Of a stretch of 6,981 nucleotides of DNA, positions 1 through 5,787 are shown piece after piece. The DNA comes from Candidatus Krumholzibacteriota bacterium. GTDB taxonomy: Bacteria > Krumholzibacteriota > Krumholzibacteriia > Krumholzibacteriales > Krumholzibacteriaceae. Where the stretch lies: the NCBI GenBank assembly GCA_030630165.1, contig DAOVNN010000154.1, positions 1 through 6,981 on the forward strand, in the 5' to 3' direction. The first letter of the stretch is position 1; the number at the start of each line of letters is the position of its first letter. The notes beneath the pieces are model-generated. The model saw only the letters and a program-made list of their open reading frames with translations. It was not told the origin of the DNA and made no database searches. The position numbers were made by a program, and so were the translations under genes.

Positions 1-292
1 CGATCACCGGCCGTATCTGACTTGAATAATTCGTGCTGACGCGGATGCCGTCAAATTGCCAGAGCATCAATCCGTCAGCTGAAAATCTCTGGGTAAATAC
101 GCTATTTGCATCTCTTGGATCCTCCCATACGACGATTCCCCCGCCTGATCCGTCGGATATGATCTTCTGATACATCTGGTCGCCGGATGCCTGGCATAAC
201 GGATTGCCGTTCGGGGACCAGTCGGCCAGAACATGGGATGTGGAGATTGAAATAAAAATCAGTACGAGTAGAGCAGTTACAAACCGATTCAT
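1..292 (-). CDS. Secreted repeat protein, probable beta-propeller type (5' end only)
   Basis: The frame is open from an ATG at 292 leftward to the window edge, giving 97 visible residues with no stop. Residues 1-24 are a clear signal peptide: MNRF, a hydrophobic core (VTALLVLIFISIS), and a likely signal peptidase I site after HVLA (A24/D25). The mature part begins DWSPNGNPLCQ. It continues with SDGSGGGIVVWEDPRD (46-61), then FTQRFSADGLMLW and FDGIRVST. That pattern (SDGxGGxIVVWxDxR, then xxQRxxAxGxxxW, then DGxxVxT) is a repeat unit I know from large exported proteins of FCB-type and candidate-phylum bacteria, where it is probably a propeller blade; this assignment is from memory. An AGGAG Shine-Dalgarno at 300-304, 7 nt before the ATG, supports the start, and a strong promoter lies at 374-402. 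The function, full length and any C-terminal sorting domain are unseen. It is transcribed divergently from the OPT transporter gene. Confidence 0.85.
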   Translation of the reverse strand, partial: MNRFVTALLVLIFISISTSHVLADWSPNGNPLCQASGDQMYQKIISDGSGGGIVVWEDPRDANSVFTQRFSADGLMLWQFDGIRVSTNYSSQIRPVI

Positions 293-337
293 GGAATTAC
301 TCCTCTCGCGCCGCGTCCGGCGCATCATGAATTTGGA

Positions 338-366
338 TTGCCCGCTTCGTGGCAGAATGTTAGAAT
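338..366 (+). promoter_or_regulatory. Possible promoter for the OPT-methyltransferase operon
   Basis: TTGCCC (338-343, four of six) and TAGAAT (361-366, five of six) are separated by exactly 17 bp on the plus strand. Transcription would start near 373, leaving a leader of about 65 nt before the ATG at 440. Its start site would fall beside the -10 box of the minus-strand promoter at 374-402, so the two promoters would face each other and overlap in their early transcripts. The -35 match is modest. An AT-rich stretch at 410-418 (TATTATATT) lacks a matching -35 box and is less convincing. Confidence 0.35.
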
Positions 367-373
367 CGCCGGG

Positions 374-402
374 ATTATACTGGAACGGTCCAAAGATGTA
401 AA
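374..402 (-). promoter_or_regulatory. Sigma70-type promoter for the leftward secreted protein
   Basis: On the minus strand, TTTACA (397-402, five of six matches to TTGACA) is followed by a 17-bp spacer and a perfect TATAAT (374-379). Transcription would begin near 367, giving a leader of about 75 nt before the ATG at 292. This is the best match to a housekeeping promoter that I found in the window. The match is seen directly; promoter activity is inferred. Confidence 0.65.
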
Positions 403-427
403 CCGTTGTTATTATATTAACTGGCAA

Positions 428-436
428 GAAAGGTGG
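428..436 (+). promoter_or_regulatory. Ribosome binding site that fixes the OPT start at 440
   Basis: GAAAGGTGG lies just upstream of the ATG at 440, with the AGG core six bases away. The frame is also open back to an ATG at 338, but that codon has no purine-rich site, lies inside the proposed promoter and would add 34 residues unlike the family's N-terminus. The site therefore favours the 440 start. Confidence 0.6.
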
Positions 437-439
437 ATT

Positions 440-2398
440 ATGTCAGACCAGCCGACGAGACTTCCGCCCGAAGCTTACAGGGAGCTGAAGGAAGGCGAGA
501 CCTTTCATCCGATAGTCCCGGCGAGTGAATCACCATTCGAGATCACGATGAGGTCGGTGGTGATCGGTGTGATCATGGCGATGTTGTTCTCGCTGGCCTC
601 GGCCTATCTGGCCCTGAAGACGGGGCAGGGAATGGAGGCGGCAATACCGATCGCCATCATTGCCATCGGGATAGCGAACATCTTTGCCCGCAGGAGCACG
701 ATCCTCGAGAATGTGATCATCCAGTCTATCGGCGCCGCGTCGAGCGCGGTGGTGGCAGGGGCGGTATTCACCATACCGGCCCTCTACATGCTCGACATCG
801 AAGTGACCTTCTGGCACATATTCCTGACCGCCTTTTTCGGCGGCTGTCTCGGGGTCCTCTTTCTTATCCCGCTTCGCGATTACCTTATGGTCAAGGAGCA
901 CGGCAAGCTCCCCTTCCCCGAGGCAATGGCTACTACGGAGATCCTCGTGGCCGGCGAGAGCGCCGGTCAGCAGGCGAAGACACTCGCCTGGGCCGCGCTC
1001 GTTGCGTTCATTTTCGACCTCTGCATCCTTTCCTTTACTCTGTGGAAAGAAGTGATCACCTTCCACTCCGTCGGAGTGGGGAGATGGATAGAGAACAAGT
1101 TCTCGATGGCCTTTCGCATCGATGGGCTCTCAGCCATCATCGGTCTCGGCTACATCGTAGGAATCAAGTATGCCTCGATCATCGCGGCGGGAAGCTTCCT
1201 GTCCTTTCTTGTCCTCATACCGCTTGTAAAATTTGTCGGCGGCGGTCTTGATATGATAATACCGCCGGGCGATGTCCCGATCTCGCAGATGTCGGTTGAC
1301 GATATATTCGTCAACTACGTGCGGCTGATCGGCATCGGCGGTATCGCCGGAGCCGGGCTGATGGGGATCATCAAGTCTATCCCGTCGATCGGAAAGTCCT
1401 TTGCCCTGGGTATCAAGGGAATCGCCGCCTCGAGGCATGAGGAACATGATGACGTGAGGACGGAGCGCGACATCCACATGCGTGACGTTCTGATCGGCGT
1501 CGCTGCGATCGCCCTCTGTCTCTGGCTCTTCTTCCGCGGGGGAGTGGCGACCAGCCTTGTCGCGACGGTCGGAGTCCTTCTGGCGCTGGGCATCTCGTTC
1601 CTCTTCACACTGGTCGCCGCGCGGGCGATCGGCCTGATCGGCACGAACCCCGTTTCGGGAATGACACTGACGACGTTGATCATAACGAGCGTGATACTCA
1701 CCCGTCTCGGATTATCCGGGAAGCCGGGGATGTTCATTGCTCTGATAGTCGGCGGGGTTGTCTGTACAGCTCTTGCTACAGCGGGAGCCTTTGCGACCGA
1801 CCTCAAGATAGGCCGATGGATAGGGGCCACGCCGAAGAACCAGCAGATGTACAAGTTTCTCGGTGTCTTCGTCTCGGCCGTCTTCTGCGCCCTGGTCATG
1901 ATGCTGCTCGCAAATACCTATACACTCGGTTCGATGGAGATGCCGGCGCCCCAGGCATCTGCGATGAAGGAGATCATCTTCGGCCTGATGGGACCCGAGG
2001 CGGGCGTGCAGTGGATACTCTTCTCGTTCGGAGTGATAATCTCGGTGATCCTCTGGATGGCCGGCGTACCGGCCCTCGCCTTCGCGCTCGGCATGTACCT
2101 GCCGATCCAGCTCAACACCGCGGTCCTGCTCGGCGGCGTGATAGCATGGTTCGTCAGCAGGAGCAGCAGGGACGCCGGTGTCGTCAAGGAACGCAAGGAA
2201 CGGGGTATCCTCGTAGCTTCCGGGTTTATCGCCGGCGGCTCGATAGCCGGCGTCGTCGCGGCGGTCATTGCCGCAACAGGCTGGTACAAGTTCATTTCGG
2301 TCTCCTACGGGGAATCGGCGAGTGAGATCGTCGGCATCATCATGATCGCGGCGCTCGCCGTCTTCATGTACCAGTACTCAAAGAGAGTTAAGGGATAG
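440..2398 (+). CDS. OPT family (oligopeptide transporter) integral membrane protein
   Basis: This 652-residue protein is a polytopic inner-membrane transporter of the OPT superfamily. Eukaryotic members carry peptides or metal chelates; bacterial members are poorly characterised, so the substrate is unknown. After a soluble N-terminus (MSDQPTRLPPEAYRELKEGE), hydrophobic segments run almost without a break, compatible with the 14-16 helices usual in the family. Family hallmarks are visible: SIGAASSAVVAGAVFTIPAL (96-115), GKLPFPEAMATTEIL with AGES (155-174), IGLGYIVG (234-241), GTNPVSGMTLTTL (401-413), IGRWIGATPKNQQ (457-469), LGMYLPIQLNTAVLLGG (550-566) and the C-terminal ASGFIAGGSIAG (593-604). 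The longest hydrophilic stretch, about 331-348 (SRHEEHDDVRTERDIHMR), is probably cytoplasmic. Length is normal for bacterial members and I see no frameshift. The start at 440 was chosen for its ribosome binding site. The methyltransferase gene begins 6 bp after the stop, so the two are probably cotranscribed. Confidence 0.93.
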   Translation: MSDQPTRLPPEAYRELKEGETFHPIVPASESPFEITMRSVVIGVIMAMLFSLASAYLALKTGQGMEAAIPIAIIAIGIANIFARRSTILENVIIQSIGAASSAVVAGAVFTIPALYMLDIEVTFWHIFLTAFFGGCLGVLFLIPLRDYLMVKEHGKLPFPEAMATTEILVAGESAGQQAKTLAWAALVAFIFDLCILSFTLWKEVITFHSVGVGRWIENKFSMAFRIDGLSAIIGLGYIVGIKYASIIAAGSFLSFLVLIPLVKFVGGGLDMIIPPGDVPISQMSVDDIFVNYVRLIGIGGIAGAGLMGIIKSIPSIGKSFALGIKGIAASRHEEHDDVRTERDIHMRDVLIGVAAIALCLWLFFRGGVATSLVATVGVLLALGISFLFTLVAARAIGLIGTNPVSGMTLTTLIITSVILTRLGLSGKPGMFIALIVGGVVCTALATAGAFATDLKIGRWIGATPKNQQMYKFLGVFVSAVFCALVMMLLANTYTLGSMEMPAPQASAMKEIIFGLMGPEAGVQWILFSFGVIISVILWMAGVPALAFALGMYLPIQLNTAVLLGGVIAWFVSRSSRDAGVVKERKERGILVASGFIAGGSIAGVVAAVIAATGWYKFISVSYGESASEIVGIIMIAALAVFMYQYSKRVKG

Positions 2399-2404
2399 CC
2401 GTCA

Positions 2405-3175
2405 GTGGTGGATTCTGATAAGGACCGGATGTTAGAGAGAGATCCCGATAACGTGACATACGTCCATTCCCTCGAGACGCTCCGGTCGGAAGAGGGCAGG
2501 AGGTACCAGAGAGAGAAGTACCTCCCGAAGATCGAATTCCTTGCTGAGAGATTCGGGGAATCGTTTCGGGAGGTACGTCTTCTCGATGTGGGTGTGGGGT
2601 ACGGATTCTTCCTGTCGATGCTCGAGAAGGAGTTCGGGCTGCGCGACCTGCACGGGATGGACCCTTTCCCGAAATCGATCGAGATAGCATCTGAGATGAC
2701 GTCGGCGAAGATAGTCAGCGGGGACATCACCGACGACAAATGGCCCTTCGAGCCCGGGACATTCGATGTCGTCACATGTTTCGATGTCGTCGAGCACCTT
2801 GCGGAGCCGGATGACTTCTTCAGAATGGTCAGGACCGTTCTGAAGCCGGGCGGGATCGTCGTAGTCACTACGCCCAACCTGTCACTTCCCTACAGGATGC
2901 GGAGCGTGCCGCTCATCGGTATACCGGATACCAATCCGACACATATCAATATCAGAAAACCTTCATACTGGAGGAAACTCGCGAAGGCGAGCGGATTCGA
3001 TCTTGTCGCTGAGTGGAGGGGAGAGCACCTCGCTCACATGAGGTTCATCCCGAGGCTGCTTAGAAATATCTGCCGCGTTCTAAAGCTCGATCACAGGAAG
3101 GTACCCGTGGTCAACGCATTCGAACAGGCCTACTGCATGATCCTTGAGTTCCCGGCTGTCAGCACTTCGCCATAA
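2405..3175 (+). CDS. Class I SAM-dependent methyltransferase
   Basis: This 256-residue soluble protein has the Rossmann-type methyltransferase fold of the UbiG/Methyltransf_11-like group. Motif I is VRLLDVGVGYGFF (57-69), with the LDxGxGxG loop that binds S-adenosylmethionine. The acidic residue that usually contacts the ribose is D86 in HGMDPF. Motif II is TFDVVTCFDVVEHL (119-132) and motif III is LKPGGIVVVTTPN (146-158). The C-terminal part (THINIRKPSYWRKLAKASGFDLV, 179 on) resembles methyltransferases acting on small molecules or surface glycans, but the substrate cannot be read from sequence. The start is uncertain. GTG at 2405 or 2408 has AAGGG about 10-13 nt upstream; ATG at 2429 (248 residues) has AAGGA only 4 nt away. 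The gene lies 6 bp after the OPT stop, suggesting coupled expression. Its last 17 bp overlap the convergent small membrane gene. Confidence 0.9.
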   Translation: MVDSDKDRMLERDPDNVTYVHSLETLRSEEGRRYQREKYLPKIEFLAERFGESFREVRLLDVGVGYGFFLSMLEKEFGLRDLHGMDPFPKSIEIASEMTSAKIVSGDITDDKWPFEPGTFDVVTCFDVVEHLAEPDDFFRMVRTVLKPGGIVVVTTPNLSLPYRMRSVPLIGIPDTNPTHINIRKPSYWRKLAKASGFDLVAEWRGEHLAHMRFIPRLLRNICRVLKLDHRKVPVVNAFEQAYCMILEFPAVSTSP

Positions 3176-3407
3176 GCCTGAACGGGAAGCTCAATATCCC
3201 GAATACAAGGGACAACATCCATCCGACAACGGCGAACGCTACCCTGAACGGCAGCACGATCAGCCATACGAGTGGTATCAGTACGGCGATCACCAGCGCC
3301 AGCGGCCAGCAGAGCACAAACAGTATGCACCAGAGCAGAAAACCGATCATCGTTCCTACCATCCCTTTCAGGATCCAGAAAAAAACCGGGGCGGCTCCAC
3401 AGGTCAT
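3159..3407 (-). CDS. Small hydrophobic membrane protein of unknown function
   Basis: From the ATG at 3407 this encodes 82 residues, beginning MTCGAAPVFFWILKG. Residues from about 8 to 75 are almost entirely hydrophobic (for example GFLLWCILFVLCWPLAL, then IAVLIPLVWLIVLPF, then VGWMLSLVFGILSFPF). They are punctuated by prolines and single arginines, consistent with two or three membrane helices, and the protein ends FRLMAKC. I recall similar short conserved hydrophobic proteins in diverse bacteria but cannot name a family. The frame extends upstream to a GTG at 3482, but that extension (MGPDPYSFNPAWRVCGEE) is hydrophilic and the GTG has no spaced Shine-Dalgarno. A TTG at 3425, preceded by GAGG at a good distance, is another possible start. 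The stop lies inside the convergent methyltransferase gene. The sustained hydrophobic pattern argues that it is real, but the function is unknown. Confidence 0.68.
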   Translation of the reverse strand: MTCGAAPVFFWILKGMVGTMIGFLLWCILFVLCWPLALVIAVLIPLVWLIVLPFRVAFAVVGWMLSLVFGILSFPFRLMAKC

Positions 3408-3610
3408 GGTTGTGCCGCCCCGCAACACTTCCTCACCGCACACCCGCCATGCCGGGTTGAAAGAGTACGGGTCGGGTCCCACCTTTTTGTATACGGGACA
3501 CGGCCGGGTTTGTTTCGGTAGGTGCTGTCTCGCCGCCCGCGTCCCGTTCCGCCTTCGTATAGAGATACACTTCGGGGGCGGGGGATATTCACGGTAGCGG
3601 ATCCATTTCA

Positions 3611-3646
3611 GGTGTATGGTTTTTTACCATCACCGGTGATGGTAAA
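3611..3646. repeat. 24-bp perfect palindrome with a third, competing arm
   Basis: Positions 3623-3634 (TTTACCATCACC) are followed immediately by their exact reverse complement (3635-3646), a perfect 24-bp dyad with no spacer. Just to the left, GGTGTATGGT (3611-3620) can also pair with ACCATCACC (3626-3634), with one bulged T and a T-rich loop. The block therefore contains arm A, its complement, and arm A again, so two hairpins would compete as RNA. A spacerless dyad is also the usual shape of a homodimeric regulator site. It lies 82-105 bp beyond the dehydrogenase stop and over 200 bp before the small membrane gene start. Neither strand has a run of T after the stem, so a canonical intrinsic terminator is not supported. 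Confidence 0.6.
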
Positions 3647-3672
3647 TTCTCTTACACTTTCTGTAATACCAC

Positions 3673-3686
3673 TCCCGGCGCCGGGA
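3673..3686. repeat. 14-bp GC-rich perfect palindrome
   Basis: TCCCGGC (3673-3679) is followed directly by GCCGGGA (3680-3686), a perfect dyad. As RNA on the minus strand it would fold about 40 nt after the dehydrogenase stop, with a five-pair stem and GCGC loop. The following minus-strand bases (GTGGTATTAC) are not T-rich. It may help end or stabilise the aldolase-dehydrogenase transcript, but an intrinsic terminator is not demonstrated. Confidence 0.4.
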
Positions 3687-3727
3687 CTGCGTAAATACTC
3701 ACTTTTCCTGTGGAATCACGAACTGAT

Positions 3728-4753
3728 CTACTCCAGGGGCCTGATTATCACCTTTATCGATTCGGAGCCTTCCGCGACGAGCCTGAATCCCTCGGCCGTC
3801 TGGTCGAGGGGAAGGTGATGGGTGATCATATCATCGATGTCGATCTTTCCCGAGGCGAGCAGCTCCATCGCTTCGCGCGAGTCGGCAGGCGGTCCGGCGT
3901 ATGTCGATACGATCGTTATCTGATCTCGCCAGAGGTCGAAGAAGGGCATCGTGATCTCCACTCCCGGGGCGAGCGGCGCGAAGAGCAGGACCGTTCCACC
4001 GCGATCGACCGAACGGAGGGCCTGCAGGACGACAGGCTCGACACCGGCGCATGTTACGGCCAGGTCGAAGAGTCGTCCGTCATTAAGCTTTGCAAGCCTG
4101 TCCGGAGTAGCCTCTGCAGCGTCGAGGGCCTCATCGGCTCCCATACGCCTTGCCGCATCGAGTCTTGCCGGATCGATGTCGGTGGCGACTATCCTTCCCG
4201 CGCCTTTCGCCCTGAGCAGCTTGATGAAGAGGAGCCCCGAGATACCGCTGCCGAGGACGAGGACATCGTCGCCCTCCCTGAAACCCGCTGAGTTCATTCC
4301 CCGCACAACGCATGCGAGCGGCTCGATGAACGCGGCGGCATCGAAGGAGAGGCCGTCGGGGATCAGAAACGTTCCCTTCTCGACATTGATCTCCGGTACG
4401 CGTATGAATTCAGCAAATCCGCCCGGATCGAAATTCGTCGTACGCAGCATGTCGCAGAGTGAATACTGGCCCTTGAGGCAGTAACGGCACTCCTCGCACG
4501 GAACGTGGTGAGCGACCGATACCCTGTCGCCGGGTGAGAAGCTGTCTACATCGGCTCCGACTCTCTCCACCGTGCCCGCGATCTCATGGCCCAGCACGAG
4601 CGGGGCCTTTTTGATCCGGTACCATTCCATCACGTCGCTGCCGCAGATGCCGCTCGACTCTATGCGGACGAGGATCTCGCCGGGGCCGATATCCGGCACG
4701 GGCATCTCTTCGATGCGGATGTCGTTGTTGTTATAGTAGACGGCAGCTTTCAT
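3728..4753 (-). CDS. Zinc-dependent medium-chain alcohol/polyol dehydrogenase
   Basis: This 341-residue cytoplasmic oxidoreductase belongs to the zinc-containing MDR family (sorbitol, threonine and alcohol dehydrogenases). The catalytic zinc site is visible as C37 in SSGICGSD, H56-E57 in LGHEIAG, and E144 in FIEPLAC. The structural zinc lobe is intact, with C86, C89, C92 and C100. The Rossmann dinucleotide loop is VLGSGISGLL (G168, G170, G173), followed by the acidic D192 in ATDID, which suggests NAD+ rather than NADP+. The C-terminal part (IDIDDMITHHLPLDQTAEGF) is typical of the family. Length is normal and all key residues are present. The start codon follows the aldolase stop by 19 bp and has only a weak Shine-Dalgarno (GGA about 13 nt away), so translation may depend on coupling. 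The likely reaction is reversible oxidation of a secondary alcohol of a polyol or sugar; the exact substrate cannot be read from sequence. Confidence 0.95.
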   Translation of the reverse strand: MKAAVYYNNNDIRIEEMPVPDIGPGEILVRIESSGICGSDVMEWYRIKKAPLVLGHEIAGTVERVGADVDSFSPGDRVSVAHHVPCEECRYCLKGQYSLCDMLRTTNFDPGGFAEFIRVPEINVEKGTFLIPDGLSFDAAAFIEPLACVVRGMNSAGFREGDDVLVLGSGISGLLFIKLLRAKGAGRIVATDIDPARLDAARRMGADEALDAAEATPDRLAKLNDGRLFDLAVTCAGVEPVVLQALRSVDRGGTVLLFAPLAPGVEITMPFFDLWRDQITIVSTYAGPPADSREAMELLASGKIDIDDMITHHLPLDQTAEGFRLVAEGSESIKVIIRPLE

Positions 4754-4772
4754 ATCGATAGTCGCGTCCGGT

Positions 4773-5564
4773 CTAGCCTTTGGAGAGACTCTCGAAGAGC
4801 TCGAAGGCCTCGTTGACCTTCATATTCTCCTGGACCACTCCGCGCACCGCTCGCAATGCCGCGACGGGATGGTCGGACTGCCAGATGTTGCGTCCCATGT
4901 CTACGCCGCGCGCCCCCTTCGAGATCGCGTCGTGCGCGAGCTGGAGCGTATCCTTGAAGGTGTCGAGCTGGGGGCCGCCCGCTATTACGATCGGCACGGG
5001 GCAGCTCTCGACGACCTTCTCGAAATCGTCGCAGTAGTATGTCTTCACGTAATGCGAGCCGAGTTCAGCGGCGATGCGGCAGCAGAGGGAGAGGAACCTC
5101 GCGTCCCTCTTCTCGAGTTCCTTGCCGACGGCTGTTACGGCCAGCACCGGGATGCCGTACTTCTCGCCCTTGTCGACAAGCTTGGACAGGTTCAGCAGAG
5201 TCTCGCGCTCGTGCTCGGTGCCGACGAATATAGACATCGTCACGGCCGAGACGTTGAGCCTTATCGCTTCCTCGAACGATGTGGTCAGCCCCTCGGCGGC
5301 GAGCGACGGCCCGATTATGCTGGCGCCGCCCGATACCCTCAGCACTGTCGGTATGGCGCCCTCGGGATCGACGCAGTTGCGGAGGATGCCTCTTGTGAGC
5401 ATCAGCGCGTCGGCATAGGGAAGCAGCGGCGTTATCGTCGCGCGCGGATCCTCGAGTTTTCTCGTGGGCCCGAGGAAGTAGCCGTGGTCGACGGCCAGCA
5501 TCACGGTCCGTCCCGTTTCCGGGTTGAATATCCTCGACAGCCTGTTTTTAAGTCCCCACTGCAT
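4773..5564 (-). CDS. lsrF: LsrF-like class I aldolase/thiolase (DhnA/DeoC family)
   Basis: This 263-residue TIM-barrel enzyme closely resembles, from memory, E. coli LsrF. That enzyme uses CoA to cleave 3-hydroxy-5-phosphonooxypentane-2,4-dione in autoinducer-2 breakdown. Shared stretches include RLSRIFNPETGRTVMLAVDHGYF (8-30), LMLTRGILR (54-62), AVTAVGKEL (142-150), AAELGSHYVKTYY (165-177) and PIVIAGG (191-197). The C-terminal GARGVDMGRNIWQSDHP (217-233) also matches. K174 in VKTYY is the expected Schiff-base lysine, and the phosphate-binding segments near IAGG and GRNI are intact. The ATG at 5564 is chosen because AAAAGGAG lies six bases upstream; the longer open frame to 5612 lacks such a site. 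The window has no lsrK, lsrR, lsrG or AI-2 transporter genes, and the partner is a zinc dehydrogenase. The true substrate may therefore be another phosphorylated keto-compound, and the symbol denotes the closest named relative, not a proven AI-2 role. Confidence 0.92.
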   Translation of the reverse strand: MQWGLKNRLSRIFNPETGRTVMLAVDHGYFLGPTRKLEDPRATITPLLPYADALMLTRGILRNCVDPEGAIPTVLRVSGGASIIGPSLAAEGLTTSFEEAIRLNVSAVTMSIFVGTEHERETLLNLSKLVDKGEKYGIPVLAVTAVGKELEKRDARFLSLCCRIAAELGSHYVKTYYCDDFEKVVESCPVPIVIAGGPQLDTFKDTLQLAHDAISKGARGVDMGRNIWQSDHPVAALRAVRGVVQENMKVNEAFELFESLSKG

Positions 5565-5570
5565 TGTAAT

Positions 5571-5578
5571 CTCCTTTT
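5571..5578 (-). promoter_or_regulatory. Ribosome binding site that fixes the aldolase start
   Basis: On the minus strand AAAAGGAG lies six bases before the ATG at 5564. It is the strongest Shine-Dalgarno on the minus-strand operon and places the start 16 codons inside the longest open frame. It also matches the family, in which homology resumes at the WG-x-x-x-RLSRIFNP stretch. Confidence 0.75.
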
Positions 5579-5638
5579 CGTTTATCGCTGTATTACCGAT
5601 ATTGCCGCACACCGTATATCCAACGATAGCGTAACGAT

Positions 5639-5679
5639 GGTGCGAGGTGGAGGTTATCGCACCCGCCGGCGCCGGTCAA
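5639..5679 (-). promoter_or_regulatory. Possible promoter and operator of the aldolase-dehydrogenase operon
   Basis: On the minus strand TTGACC (5674-5679, five of six) is followed after 17 bp by TAACCT (5651-5656), a poor -10 match. An inverted repeat, GGTGCGA and TCGCACC separated by 11 bp (5639-5663), sits over the proposed -10 box and start site. That is where a dimeric repressor would block transcription. The inverted repeat is exact; the promoter call is weak and its regulatory role is inference. A CG-only 10-bp palindrome (CCGGCGCCGG, 5666-5675) overlaps the -35 side. Confidence 0.3.
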
Positions 5680-5787
5680 GCAGGGGATTTTCCGCTTGGA
5701 ACGGTTCTTGTCTGGAGCCTGTCGTTCTTGGTATTCAAATTGATAATCTTCCCATTCTGTGATAGACTTCCAGAAAAGGGGGACATC

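Larger units (their letters stand above)
3408..3727. other. Intergenic region without a convincing gene
   Basis: These roughly 320 bases lie between the stop of the zinc dehydrogenase gene (3728) and the start of the small membrane gene (3407), both on the minus strand. Short open frames here give arginine- and proline-rich translations without domains, a pattern typical of chance frames. The half nearest the dehydrogenase holds two perfect palindromes (3623-3646 and 3673-3686), listed separately. A longer-range inverted repeat, ACGGGAC (3493-3499) and GTCCCGT (3541-3547), encloses 41 bases. On the minus strand TATACA near 3488-3493 could be a -10 box for the small gene, but no good -35 box goes with it. 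I see no tRNA or recognisable riboswitch. Confidence 0.5.
5565..5787. other. Divergent intergenic region between the aldolase operon and the secreted protein
   Basis: The region separates the minus-strand aldolase start from the plus-strand secreted-protein start. It holds the inverted repeat and weak minus-strand promoter described above, and TTATCGC occurs twice in direct orientation (5582-5588 and 5654-5660). For the rightward gene, TTGATA (5740-5745) and TAGACT (5763-5768) are 17 bp apart. They would start transcription near 5775, leaving only a very short leader, so this pair is doubtful. GATAAT at 5742-5747 has no good -35 partner. Confidence 0.4.

Noticed and set aside
338..439. An upstream ATG adding 34 residues to the OPT transporter
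   Set aside because: It has no Shine-Dalgarno and lies within the proposed promoter, and the added residues do not resemble the family's N-terminus. The ATG at 440 has a good ribosome binding site.
1315..1899. A 194-codon minus-strand open frame inside the OPT gene
   Set aside because: It lies entirely within the transporter coding sequence and its translation (many T, P, R, A) shows no recognisable domain or ribosome binding site.
3183..3201. Hairpin CGGGA/TCCCG just after the methyltransferase stop as a terminator
   Set aside because: The stem is only five pairs with no following T-run, and it lies inside the coding sequence of the small membrane gene.
3522..3818. A 98-codon plus-strand open frame across the gap and the dehydrogenase 3' end
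   Set aside because: It overlaps the dehydrogenase antisense and has no ribosome binding site; it also spans both palindromes, and the translation shows no domain.
5565..5612. A 16-codon N-terminal extension of the aldolase
   Set aside because: The strong AAAAGGAG site at 5571-5578 lies inside the extension and correctly serves the ATG at 5564.
4869..5762. A 297-codon plus-strand open frame opposite the aldolase gene
   Set aside because: It is antisense to a gene with clear family motifs. Its translation is rich in arginine, glycine and alanine without domains, which is usual for shadow frames in GC-rich coding DNA.
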